A stretch of 64,000 nucleotides of DNA. Source: Deltaproteobacteria bacterium (GTDB taxonomy: Bacteria; Desulfobacterota; Desulfobaccia; Desulfobaccales; Desulfobaccaceae). The notes below the pieces were generated by a model. That model saw nothing but the letters and a program-made list of their open reading frames with translations. It had not been told where the DNA came from and did not search any database. The DNA is taken from positions 62,001 to 126,000 of the forward strand of contig JAFDGA010000004.1 of assembly GCA_019309545.1 (NCBI GenBank), given 5' to 3'. The translations under genes and the position numbers were made by a program. Shown here piece by piece: positions 51,866 through 58,824 of this stretch (the stretch's first letter is position 1; each line of letters begins with the position of its first letter).

Positions 51866-53608
51866 TTAGTCCTCACCAAACAGCGAAACGATCCGGAACC
51901 GGTTCACATCAACCAATCCCAGATCAGTAAGTTTCAGCTCGGGAATTACCGGCAGGGCCAAAAAAGCTAAGGCCATAAATGGATCAGGTAAAACCCCGCC
52001 CAGACTGCGGCTGGCGGCCTGTACCTCAGCGTGGCGGGCCGCTACCGCTTCCAAAGGCTCAGGACTCATCAATCCGGCCACCGGGAGAGGCAGGTCGGCT
52101 TTTACCTGCCCGTCGGCAACCACTGCCAACCCTCCTCCCAATGCCACCAGATGCTCGGCGGCCTTTAGCATGTCGGCCTCATTTACGCCCACCACGATAA
52201 TATTATGGGAGTCGTGAGCGACTGAGGAAGCCAGAGCCCCCTTCTGCAGGCCGAACCCCCGCACCAGTCCCAAACCGATATTGCCGGTTCCCCGATGTCT
52301 TTCGATTACGGCCAGCTTTAGCACATCCTGGCTTATGTCTGCCACTACCTGGCCATCCCGGGCCGGGGTCGGAAGCACTTTTAAGGCAGTTAAAATCTGA
52401 CCGGGAATCAGACCAATAACCTTTACCCGGCTACCCTGCACCGGAAGCTGGAAAGATTCCAGGGCCAGGTTCCGGACCTGAAAAGGAGACCTTGGATAAG
52501 CACTCGAGGGCAAGGGCCAGCCTTCACATCGCCCCTGTTCAGCCACCAGCTGCCCGTTTTTAAACACCTGGTTAACCTTAAATTCCTGTAGATCATCTAA
52601 AATTACCAGATCTGCGATATACCCAGGGGCTATCGCCCCTCGCCGTCCCAGGCGAAAGTACTCGGCGGTATTGAGGCTAGCCATGGTGATGGCGGTGATA
52701 GCATCTATCCCTAAGGAGACGGCTTTACGGATGAGATGGTCGATATGGCCTATATTAAGAAGGTCGTAGGGGTGGCAGTCATCCGTCACCAACATGGTCC
52801 GGCGCATGGTGGCCGGGGTCACCGCTGGGAGGAGGTCTTGCAGATTTTTGGCCTGACTCCCCTCCCGAATCATCAGGTGGAACCCGAGGGCTAATTTTTC
52901 CTGAGCCTCTGCCAGCATGATACATTCATGGTCAGAGGCGGGGCCAGCCAACCGGTAGGCATTAAGCTCCGGCCCGGACAGTAGCGGGGCATGCCCATCC
53001 ACCAGGCCGTTGGCAAACAGCGCTAATTTTTCTAAAACTTCCGGCACCCCATTAATCACCCCGGGAAAATTCATCATTTCTGCCAGCCCCAGGACCCGGG
53101 GGTGATATCGGTAGGCCCGTATTTCTGCCAGCTCCAATCTGGCCCCCGAGGTCTCCAGGTGGGAAGTTGGAATACAGGAGGGTATCATCAGGAAGACATC
53201 CAAGGGCAGCCCCTGGCTGGCGGTCAGAATATAGTCTAACCCCGTGGATCCCAGGACATTGGCAATTTCATGCGGGTCGGTGACTATGGCGGTAGTGCCC
53301 CGGGGAACGACGGCGCCGGCCAACTCTGGGGGAGTAAGCATGGTGCTTTCCAGATGAATGTGACCATCGATCAGACCGGGGGCGACAAATTGTCCTTTGA
53401 GGTCCAAGCTGGGGCCTTCGTAGGACCCCAGCCCGACGATCACCCCATCAAATAAAGCAACATCACACTTCATCAAAGTGCCGGTGAAGACGTTTATTAC
53501 CTGACCCCCGGTTAGGACCAGATCCGGAGGAATGCTTCCCCGAGCCGCACGGATTCGGTTTTTAAGTCGGTCAACGGTCATGTCTAACAATTGCTGAGGA
53601 CAAGTCAT
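51866..53608 (-). CDS. ade: adenine deaminase
   Basis: Converts adenine to hypoxanthine and ammonia. The 580 residues belong to the amidohydrolase superfamily: metal-binding GLIDGHIHLESTM and DPHEIANVLG, VTDDCHPYDL, and a C-terminal domain with SVAHDSHNIIVVG. This matches the Ade (not Add) type. It forms a likely operon with the cyclodeaminase-family gene downstream and feeds salvage of purines made through PurA/PurB. Confidence 0.94.
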   Translation of the reverse strand: MTCPQQLLDMTVDRLKNRIRAARGSIPPDLVLTGGQVINVFTGTLMKCDVALFDGVIVGLGSYEGPSLDLKGQFVAPGLIDGHIHLESTMLTPPELAGAVVPRGTTAIVTDPHEIANVLGSTGLDYILTASQGLPLDVFLMIPSCIPTSHLETSGARLELAEIRAYRYHPRVLGLAEMMNFPGVINGVPEVLEKLALFANGLVDGHAPLLSGPELNAYRLAGPASDHECIMLAEAQEKLALGFHLMIREGSQAKNLQDLLPAVTPATMRRTMLVTDDCHPYDLLNIGHIDHLIRKAVSLGIDAITAITMASLNTAEYFRLGRRGAIAPGYIADLVILDDLQEFKVNQVFKNGQLVAEQGRCEGWPLPSSAYPRSPFQVRNLALESFQLPVQGSRVKVIGLIPGQILTALKVLPTPARDGQVVADISQDVLKLAVIERHRGTGNIGLGLVRGFGLQKGALASSVAHDSHNIIVVGVNEADMLKAAEHLVALGGGLAVVADGQVKADLPLPVAGLMSPEPLEAVAARHAEVQAASRSLGGVLPDPFMALAFLALPVIPELKLTDLGLVDVNRFRIVSLFGED

Positions 53609-53914
53609 TAAGAAATCAGGATATCAAAGGATCGTTCTATAAGGTTAATATATTTCCACAAAATATCGCTATATTAATCATCTTGAGGAACTAAAGCAAG
53701 ATTTTTCCGATAAAGGGGACGGTGGGCAACAAGGCGTGGTTTGGCTATCTTGAGGACGTTCTTTTGAAGCTATGAGCGGCCGAGTACCTGCTTCTATTCG
53801 GAGGGAGCTTTAAGCCCACAAAACTTCCGCCGAGCTCATTTGCGGCGGTCAAGCGATCCCTTCCCGCCAATGACTTTGCTGATGAGGAAAAGTCTCAACG
53901 GAAGCGAAAACGAT
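53609..53914. other. 306-bp intergenic region, unexplained
   Basis: No ORF is supported. Pairing elements: GTGGGC (53723-53728) with GCCCAC (53814-53819), and a CCGCCGAG-like stem with GGCGG at about 53827-53848. The layout could be a structured RNA on the plus strand, but it fits no family I know. It lies downstream of fliA and upstream of ade. Confidence 0.3.
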
Positions 53915-54700
53915 TTATAATTTCTGAAAATATTCGTTAAGGTTACTACGCAGCCGAGCAATCGCCTGGCTGTGTTTTTGGGAAATCCGGGACTCAGTAT
54001 AGCCCATGATTTCACCGATTTCCTTCATAGTCAGTTCCTCATAATAATAAAGCGAGATCAATAATTTTTCCTTATCTGGCAAAGATTCGATGGCGCGCAC
54101 AATTTCCGCGCGCAGTTCCGAGAAATAGAGGGTAATAAAAGGATCTCGAGAGCTTTCATCCTGGAGAATTTCATAAATTTCATCTTCGGATAATTCTGGA
54201 AAGCTACGCCAGAAGGAATCAATATCTATCACCGATACCGTTTTGGTTTCATCTAAGAGATGGTAGAATTCTTCTAAAGTCAGTCCGAGAGAAGCTGCAA
54301 CCTCTTCAGCTTCTGCGGGTCGACCGAGTTCTTTTTGGAGATCGGCATAAGCTTTTTCCACCATGCTGCTTTTCTTGCGGACCGAGCGCGGAATCCAATC
54401 GAGGCTACGCAATTCATCTAAGATCGCGCCTTTTATTCGAAATTCCGCATATGTTTTAAAGTCGATATTTCTCCGTGGATCAAATTTCTGAATGGCATCG
54501 AGTAGTCCCACCATTCCGGAACTGATTAAATCATCCAGAGATATATGAGGGGGCAGGCGTAAGGCGATGCGACTGGCGATATATTTAATCAGGGGGACAT
54601 ATTGGACCACCATCCGTTCTTGCCATTCTGAGTCAGGCTTTTCGGGCCAGTCATACTGGGGCAGAGGTTGGATCTGTTGTATGGCCATATGTTTTTCCAT
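53915..54700 (-). CDS. fliA: flagellar-type sigma factor (FliA/WhiG, sigma28)
   Basis: Alternative sigma factor, 261 residues. Region 2 reads LIKYIASRIALRLPPH and DLISSGMVGLLDAI; region 4 is MKEIGEIMGYTESRISQKHSQA. This is the FliA/WhiG group that transcribes late flagellar genes. The ATG at 54700 follows aaggag by nine bases. It lies 26 bp after fleN, the usual order flhF-fleN-fliA, but no flagellar structural gene is in the window. Confidence 0.93.
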   Translation of the reverse strand: MEKHMAIQQIQPLPQYDWPEKPDSEWQERMVVQYVPLIKYIASRIALRLPPHISLDDLISSGMVGLLDAIQKFDPRRNIDFKTYAEFRIKGAILDELRSLDWIPRSVRKKSSMVEKAYADLQKELGRPAEAEEVAASLGLTLEEFYHLLDETKTVSVIDIDSFWRSFPELSEDEIYEILQDESSRDPFITLYFSELRAEIVRAIESLPDKEKLLISLYYYEELTMKEIGEIMGYTESRISQKHSQAIARLRSNLNEYFQKL

Positions 54701-54726
54701 GATCGGGTACTCCTTCAAAGGGCTCC

Positions 54727-55611
54727 TTAAACCTTAAGTGTGGCCAGACGTCGCCAAAAAAATTTGATATTCCCATCAAGTTCTGGACTTGGGTTCATTT
54801 CTAATAATCTGTGGGCTATTTCTGTAAAACACCGGCTTGCCGAGCAACGCGGGAAAAGTTCCGTTACGGCCTGTTGTTTCAATATGGCTTTAGGGATGGC
54901 CCCGTCTTGAGGAATAAAGCCCAAATAATCAATGGCTACCTCTCCGCCCAGAAAGCGATCGGCAATCATGGTTAGATTACGGTAGACAACCTCAGCCTCT
55001 TTGGGCTGGGAAAGGTAATTGATCAACAGTTTGAAACGCTTTTCGGCATACTTGGTAACCAGGACTTTGATCAGGGCATACGCATCGGTAACCGAAGTTG
55101 GTTCATTTTTGACCACGACGATCCGTTCTTGGGCAGCAATATTGAAATAAAGCACATTACTGGAGATGCCAGCCCCGGTATCAATCAATACGATGTCCAA
55201 GTTCTCAGAGTAGTTATCCAGCTCATTTAAGAGAAAAAGTTTTTGGCTCCTGTCCAGTTCGGCCATATCCTGAAAACCTGAGGCGGCCGGAAGGATTTTC
55301 ATGCCGCACGGACATTCGATGATTACCTCGGCTAATTTTTTTTGGCCGGAAAAGACGTCCTTGATATTAAACCGGGGAGATAATCCCAACAGGACATCAA
55401 TGTTTGCCAAACCCAGATCAGCATCGATGATCAGCACTTTCTTACCCAAACGGGTGAGTACCAAACCCAAATTGACCACAATGTTGGACTTCCCCACACC
55501 ACCTTTGCCGCTGGTTACGGCAATCACTCGTGGTCGCAGGTCGGAATCCAGCGCCACTTGGTTAAACAGACCGTCTTTATAACTCACCGAACTCTTTAAA
55601 CTCGGATCCAT
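54727..55611 (-). CDS. flhG: MinD/ParA-like ATPase FleN (FlhG)
   Basis: Controls flagellar number and position by its ATPase cycle. 294 residues with deviant Walker A SGKGGVGKSNIVVNLG (about residue 33), DADLGLANIDVLLGL and IDTGAGISSNVLYF. The FleN/FlhG assignment, rather than MinD or ParA, rests on the adjacent fliA gene. No flhF precedes it; the region upstream is a non-coding 670-bp gap. Confidence 0.88.
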   Translation of the reverse strand: MDPSLKSSVSYKDGLFNQVALDSDLRPRVIAVTSGKGGVGKSNIVVNLGLVLTRLGKKVLIIDADLGLANIDVLLGLSPRFNIKDVFSGQKKLAEVIIECPCGMKILPAASGFQDMAELDRSQKLFLLNELDNYSENLDIVLIDTGAGISSNVLYFNIAAQERIVVVKNEPTSVTDAYALIKVLVTKYAEKRFKLLINYLSQPKEAEVVYRNLTMIADRFLGGEVAIDYLGFIPQDGAIPKAILKQQAVTELFPRCSASRCFTEIAHRLLEMNPSPELDGNIKFFWRRLATLKV

Positions 55612-56267
55612 TCGAACCTCTAAATCAACAAGATATGAGGCCTTCCAATTGCTCCAGGACCTTTACTCTGACCTGGCCCACTGTTCCGTCAAAATATCAG
55701 CCTTATTTTTTAAGCTGCCCGGCTCCTAACCGGCCAAGGGAACGACGCTCAAAAAGAGAACCAAATCCAGGATTAATCAGCTTTTTTTGCCAGAGTGTCT
55801 CTATCCCCAATCGTGGCTAGTTTGCTTTTTCCCGTCTGTGCCGGCTTTTAATTCTTTTGGTGGTTATCTTGATGAGCAATCATTGTGCCAGAAGGGGAAA
55901 AATGTTCCGGCTGACAAAAATAATCAAAGATATTCATTAGATATATGTATGAAGCTTAGGTCCGCAGCAGGCCGCGGCCGCCATCAACCACCGTCAAAGA
56001 TCCATGTTGCCGTCAAAGAATTGACAGGGAAGGATAAACATGAAGGGTAATTAATTTGAAATTATTAAAAATTGAGGACGGGGAGAGCGACGAAGTGCTT
56101 TGACTGGGGGCGCCATTAAGTAAGGTTTAAACCGGTATAAATGCCTATACTTATAAACTTGGAAGCCGGGCAAATGGTAAAGTATATACTTAAAAATAAA
56201 TGATGGTTATATTTTCTGATTTTAAGAATTGGTGTCGGCTTCCTTGACTTCCGGCGAAAAAATTTGC
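55612..56267. other. 650-bp gene-poor region before the riboswitch
   Basis: No ORF with a usable start and length is visible. The sequence turns from mixed to AT-rich near 56050-56230. No remnant of flhF, which would be expected upstream of fleN, is recognisable. It probably holds the fleN promoter. Confidence 0.4.
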
Positions 56268-56296
56268 TTGACAGTCCCCCTCTAGCGTGTTAAAAA
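56268..56296 (+). promoter_or_regulatory. promoter of the cobalamin riboswitch transcript
   Basis: Perfect TTGACA at 56268-56273, a 17-base spacer and TAAAAA at 56291-56296. The expected start point, about 56303, coincides with the 5' end of the aptamer's closing stem, so the RNA is nearly leaderless before the aptamer. Confidence 0.6.
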
Positions 56297-56304
56297 GGGA
56301 CAAC

Positions 56305-56463
56305 TTACAGGCCCCGAGGGGTTAAAAGGGAAGACGGTGCAAATCCGTCGCGGTCCCGCCGCTGTAACCGGGGACGAAACCAGCATCAAGCCACTGGCCT
56401 GATAGAGGGGTTGGGAAGGCGCTGGAAGTAGAAAGAGCCGGGAGCCAGAAGACCTGCCTGTAA
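56305..56463 (+). ncRNA. cobalamin (B12) riboswitch aptamer
   Basis: The closing stem pairs TTACAGG (56305-56311) with CCTGTAA (56457-56463). Inside are the family's invariant blocks in order: gaggggttaaaagggaa, ggtgcaaatccgtcgcggtc, ccgctgtaaccggggacga, the B12 box core agccactg, gggaaggcgctgga and gagccgggagccagaagacc. The family senses adenosyl- or other cobalamins. No gene lies on this strand for 1.2 kb, so it does not control a conventional downstream operon here. Confidence 0.93.
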
Positions 56464-56536
56464 TAAATAAGCGAAGCAAGCTGCCGTCGGAGCCGCCCCT
56501 TCGTAATGGTTGAGGACCAAGAAAACTGGGTGCAAT

Positions 56537-56573
56537 CCTCAATTCTCAGCAACGAGAATTGAGGTTTTTTTTT
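56537..56573 (+). terminator. intrinsic terminator of the riboswitch expression platform
   Basis: CCTCAATTCTC (56537-56547), loop agcaac, perfect complement GAGAATTGAGG (56554-56564), then nine T's. It lies 74 bases after the aptamer, the usual place for a cobalamin-controlled transcription terminator, and gives a transcript of about 270 nt. Confidence 0.9.
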
Positions 56574-56658
56574 AGTTGAACAAAGGCTGATAAACCTGGC
56601 ACCGCCAAGAAATGATTTTAATCCTGGGGCACTTCCGCCCTCTCCTTATCCTCGGCGC

Positions 56659-56734
56659 CCTGTCGGCCCGGCTCATCCTTTCACCAATAACCCTGCTGCA
56701 GGGCAAGTGATGGCGGATGAGCCGGGCTGACAGG
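56659..56734. repeat. 20-bp inverted repeat with nested hairpin
   Basis: The left arm CCTGTCGGCCCGGCTCATCC (56659-56678) and the right arm GGATGAGCCGGGCTGACAGG (56715-56734) pair at 19 of 20 positions, the other being G-T. The 36-base loop holds a second hairpin, CCCTG-ctg-CAGGG (about 56691-56703). There is no T-run. It lies between the riboswitch terminator and the methyltransferase 3' end. Confidence 0.75.
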
Positions 56735-56800
56735 ATTTTCCCTCCAAGCCGTTTTCCAGAAGGTGCTTTTGCTGGCAAGAGGTCTAAATTCTGGGGCTGA

Positions 56801-57454
56801 TTAAGGGCGTTGGGGTCTGATTTCCGCCCGCCAGAAGATGTGATGGACTTTTTCTATTTGCCAAAAAGGTGCTCCGGCTTGCTGACAGGCCCATTCAAAA
56901 TCTTGAGCCCGGAGAGCGGAGTGGAGGGCCACAAGCCGTATGGCCGTGAAGGTCAGATAAAAACTCTGATGCTGCTGGCGGGCAAAGGCGCGAATCTCCA
57001 CAATCCCGGCGTTCCGGTCTAATTCATATAACCAGGCCCGCCCCTCGGGTTTGAGAACCCGCAACAATTCTTGCAGCCCCAGGCTCGGGTTTCTCCAATG
57101 ATGATAACTCATCGTGGCCACCGCCAGATCAAAGACTTGGGCCGGAAAGGGCAAAGCGGTGGCAGTGGCGGCCAGCACTGCCACCCGATCACTAAGGTGG
57201 GCTTGGAGCAGACGACGGTGCGCCAGAGTAACCATTGGCGGGGACAGATCCAAACCCAGGGCCCGGATATCAGTCCTTTGGGTGGCCAACCCCAGCAGGA
57301 GCCGGCCCGGCCCTGTACCGATATCCAGCAGCAAACCACCGGGGGGTAGCGCCTTCTGCAAATCTTCCCCCAACAGGCGGTATAATCGCCGAAAATAAGA
57401 ATTATCACTAATCCAGTCATAATAATAGGCAAAAGGACCAGGAATCGCTTCCAT
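56801..57454 (-). CDS. SAM-dependent methyltransferase (UbiE/UbiG-like fold)
   Basis: 217 residues. Motif I is LLLDIGTGPGRLLLGLA (about residue 40), motif II LGLDLSPPMVTLA, and motif III ATALPFPAQVFDLAVATMSYHHW with LQELLRVLKPEGR. The substrate is unknown. The ATG at 57454 (ggggat 7 bases upstream, start MEAIPGPFAYYYDW) is preferred; the open frame to 57631 adds residues without homology. Its 3' end faces the riboswitch transcript, so read-through from there would be antisense to this gene. Confidence 0.86.
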   Translation of the reverse strand: MEAIPGPFAYYYDWISDNSYFRRLYRLLGEDLQKALPPGGLLLDIGTGPGRLLLGLATQRTDIRALGLDLSPPMVTLAHRRLLQAHLSDRVAVLAATATALPFPAQVFDLAVATMSYHHWRNPSLGLQELLRVLKPEGRAWLYELDRNAGIVEIRAFARQQHQSFYLTFTAIRLVALHSALRAQDFEWACQQAGAPFWQIEKVHHIFWRAEIRPQRP

Positions 57455-57636
57455 ATCGGTATCCCCAGGCTGGTCTGCACCATTCAGCGAGTTTGATGGT
57501 TGTAAGTTTTCCTGGTTTATATCACATCTTCCCGAAAAAAGCTGGCCCACCGCCCTGGGCCTTAGGTTAGAATCCTGGCTTTCCCTAGACAAGGAATGGA
57601 GAAGGCCCGGGCATCTGCATATCTTAAACAAATTCC

Positions 57637-57666
57637 TTGCATTAAAGGCAAATAGTGAATTATAAT
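57637..57666 (+). promoter_or_regulatory. promoter of the IHF-like gene
   Basis: TTGCAT at 57637-57642, an 18-base spacer and perfect TATAAT at 57661-57666. This gives a leader of about 110 nt before the gene at 57783, with a small hairpin (AGAAC/GTTCT) in it. Confidence 0.5.
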
Positions 57667-57782
57667 TTTGATTACAGGTGATGGTCAGCCCAGGTAGTTT
57701 TTCATAGCCGCCCTAAAGGGGACGGAGAACAGAGCTTGGTTCTGGGCTGCGTCTTGACAATAACATAGTTTAAGGAGAGCCC

Positions 57783-58082
57783 ATGCCACTGACCAAGGCA
57801 GCCCTGGTGCAGGTACTTTTTGAGAAGGAAATTTTGCCTAAGGCAGAGGCCGCCCGCGCCGTTGATAGTGTATTCGGTCTGATCAAACAGGCCTTGGCCT
57901 CTGGAGACGATGTGCTCATCAGTGGTTTTGGGAAATGGACGGTGAAAGACAAAAAAGAACGCCGGGGCCGCAACCCTCAGACCGGTCAGGATCTAACCAT
58001 AAATGCGCGGCGGGTAGTGACTTTTAAGGCATCCGGGGTTCTGCGCCGCTTAATCAGCGAACCACCCGCCAAACCATCATAA
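57783..58082 (+). CDS. integration host factor/HU-family DNA-bending protein
   Basis: 99 residues, normal for the family. It starts MPLTKAALVQVLFEKE. The beta-arm carries GFGKWTVKDKKERRGRNPQT with the conserved Gly-Arg-Asn-Pro tip that intercalates DNA, and the C-terminal helix follows. The IHF-alpha-like tip suggests a sequence-tolerant architectural protein. An aaggag site precedes the ATG. The tRNA-Gln gene lies 27 bp after the stop. Confidence 0.93.
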   Translation: MPLTKAALVQVLFEKEILPKAEAARAVDSVFGLIKQALASGDDVLISGFGKWTVKDKKERRGRNPQTGQDLTINARRVVTFKASGVLRRLISEPPAKPS

Positions 58083-58109
58083 AAAGTCAATCTACCCAGG
58101 CCAACCTGA

Positions 58110-58183
58110 TGGGGGATCGTCCAACGGCAGGACTGCGGACTTTGGATCCGCCAATGGAGGTTCGAATCCTCCTCCCCCAGCCA
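58110..58183 (+). tRNA. tRNA-Gln (TTG)
   Basis: 74 nt with CCA encoded. The acceptor stem TGGGGGA (58110-58116) pairs with TCCCCCA (58173-58179). The anticodon stem is GCGGA/TCCGC around loop CTTTGGA, anticodon TTG. The T-loop is GGTTCGAATCC. No other tRNA lies near. Confidence 0.97.
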
Positions 58184-58301
58184 TAGTGAGCACTTTTTTC
58201 CTCAAACTTAGAAAGTCACCTTATATCCAGCGGTTTTTCATATCGAACTCCTTTGTGTAATTTTTGGTGAGGGCAGGACCGGCATGGCAAGCCTGCAAGA
58301 T

Positions 58302-58658
58302 TCAATGCTTTTTGTATATCCGACCCTTCAGGCCATCGAGGCGTTGGCGCATCTCTTGCAATTGTTTTTGATGCTGCGATTGGCTCTGAGGGCCTTGGGG
58401 ACCGCACATCTGTTGCATTATCTGCCCCATCTGGTTCATTATTTCCTGCATTTGCTGTTGCTGGACCGGGTCCATCGGTTGGCCCATCATCTGGTGCATT
58501 TCCTGTATCAGGCCGGACATCATCCCCATATTGTGCTGCATGCCAGGTCCCATCATTTGGTGGTGCTGACCAGGACCGCCATGCATCTGAGCCAGTAGTC
58601 CGGCGGGAGAGAGCATTATACTTGTCGCCACCAGAATTGAGAAAATCTTACGTCCCAT
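58302..58658 (-). CDS. secreted Met/Gln/His-rich small protein, possible copper binder
   Basis: 118 residues. The signal peptide is about 1-23 (SIMLSPAGLLAQ). The mature part is packed with Met, Gln and His (for example QMHGGPGQHHQMMGPGMQH), with a predicted helical C-terminal half. Met/His-rich exported proteins of this type often bind Cu(I). It lies 166 bp downstream of the copper ATPase gene on the same strand, which supports a role in metal handling; this is inferred. Low complexity makes sequence-family calls unsafe. Confidence 0.75.
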   Translation of the reverse strand: MGRKIFSILVATSIMLSPAGLLAQMHGGPGQHHQMMGPGMQHNMGMMSGLIQEMHQMMGQPMDPVQQQQMQEIMNQMGQIMQQMCGPQGPQSQSQHQKQLQEMRQRLDGLKGRIYKKH

Positions 58659-58824
58659 AACGTCCTCCGATCTTTCTTTATCAATGGATTGAGAAGAAAT
58701 AGATTGAATCTATCCACCAGCTGGATTAACATAAATCCGGCCCTACTCCCTTTTTTCACCAGGTGTTAATTATTCCAAAACTCTGGACCGCACTGAGCAT
58801 GTCACCAAAGTCTGGAATAAACGG

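Noticed and set aside
53690-53716. Possible sigma28 promoter (TAAAG ... CCGATAA) near fliA
   Set aside because: The spacing between the two boxes is about five bases too short and no gene follows on that strand.
57575-57600. A T-loop-like string (ggttagaatcctgg) resembling the 3' part of a tRNA, under the open-frame extension of the methyltransferase
   Set aside because: No matching acceptor, D-arm or anticodon arm can be built around it, and the T-loop lacks the invariant TTC; treated as chance similarity.
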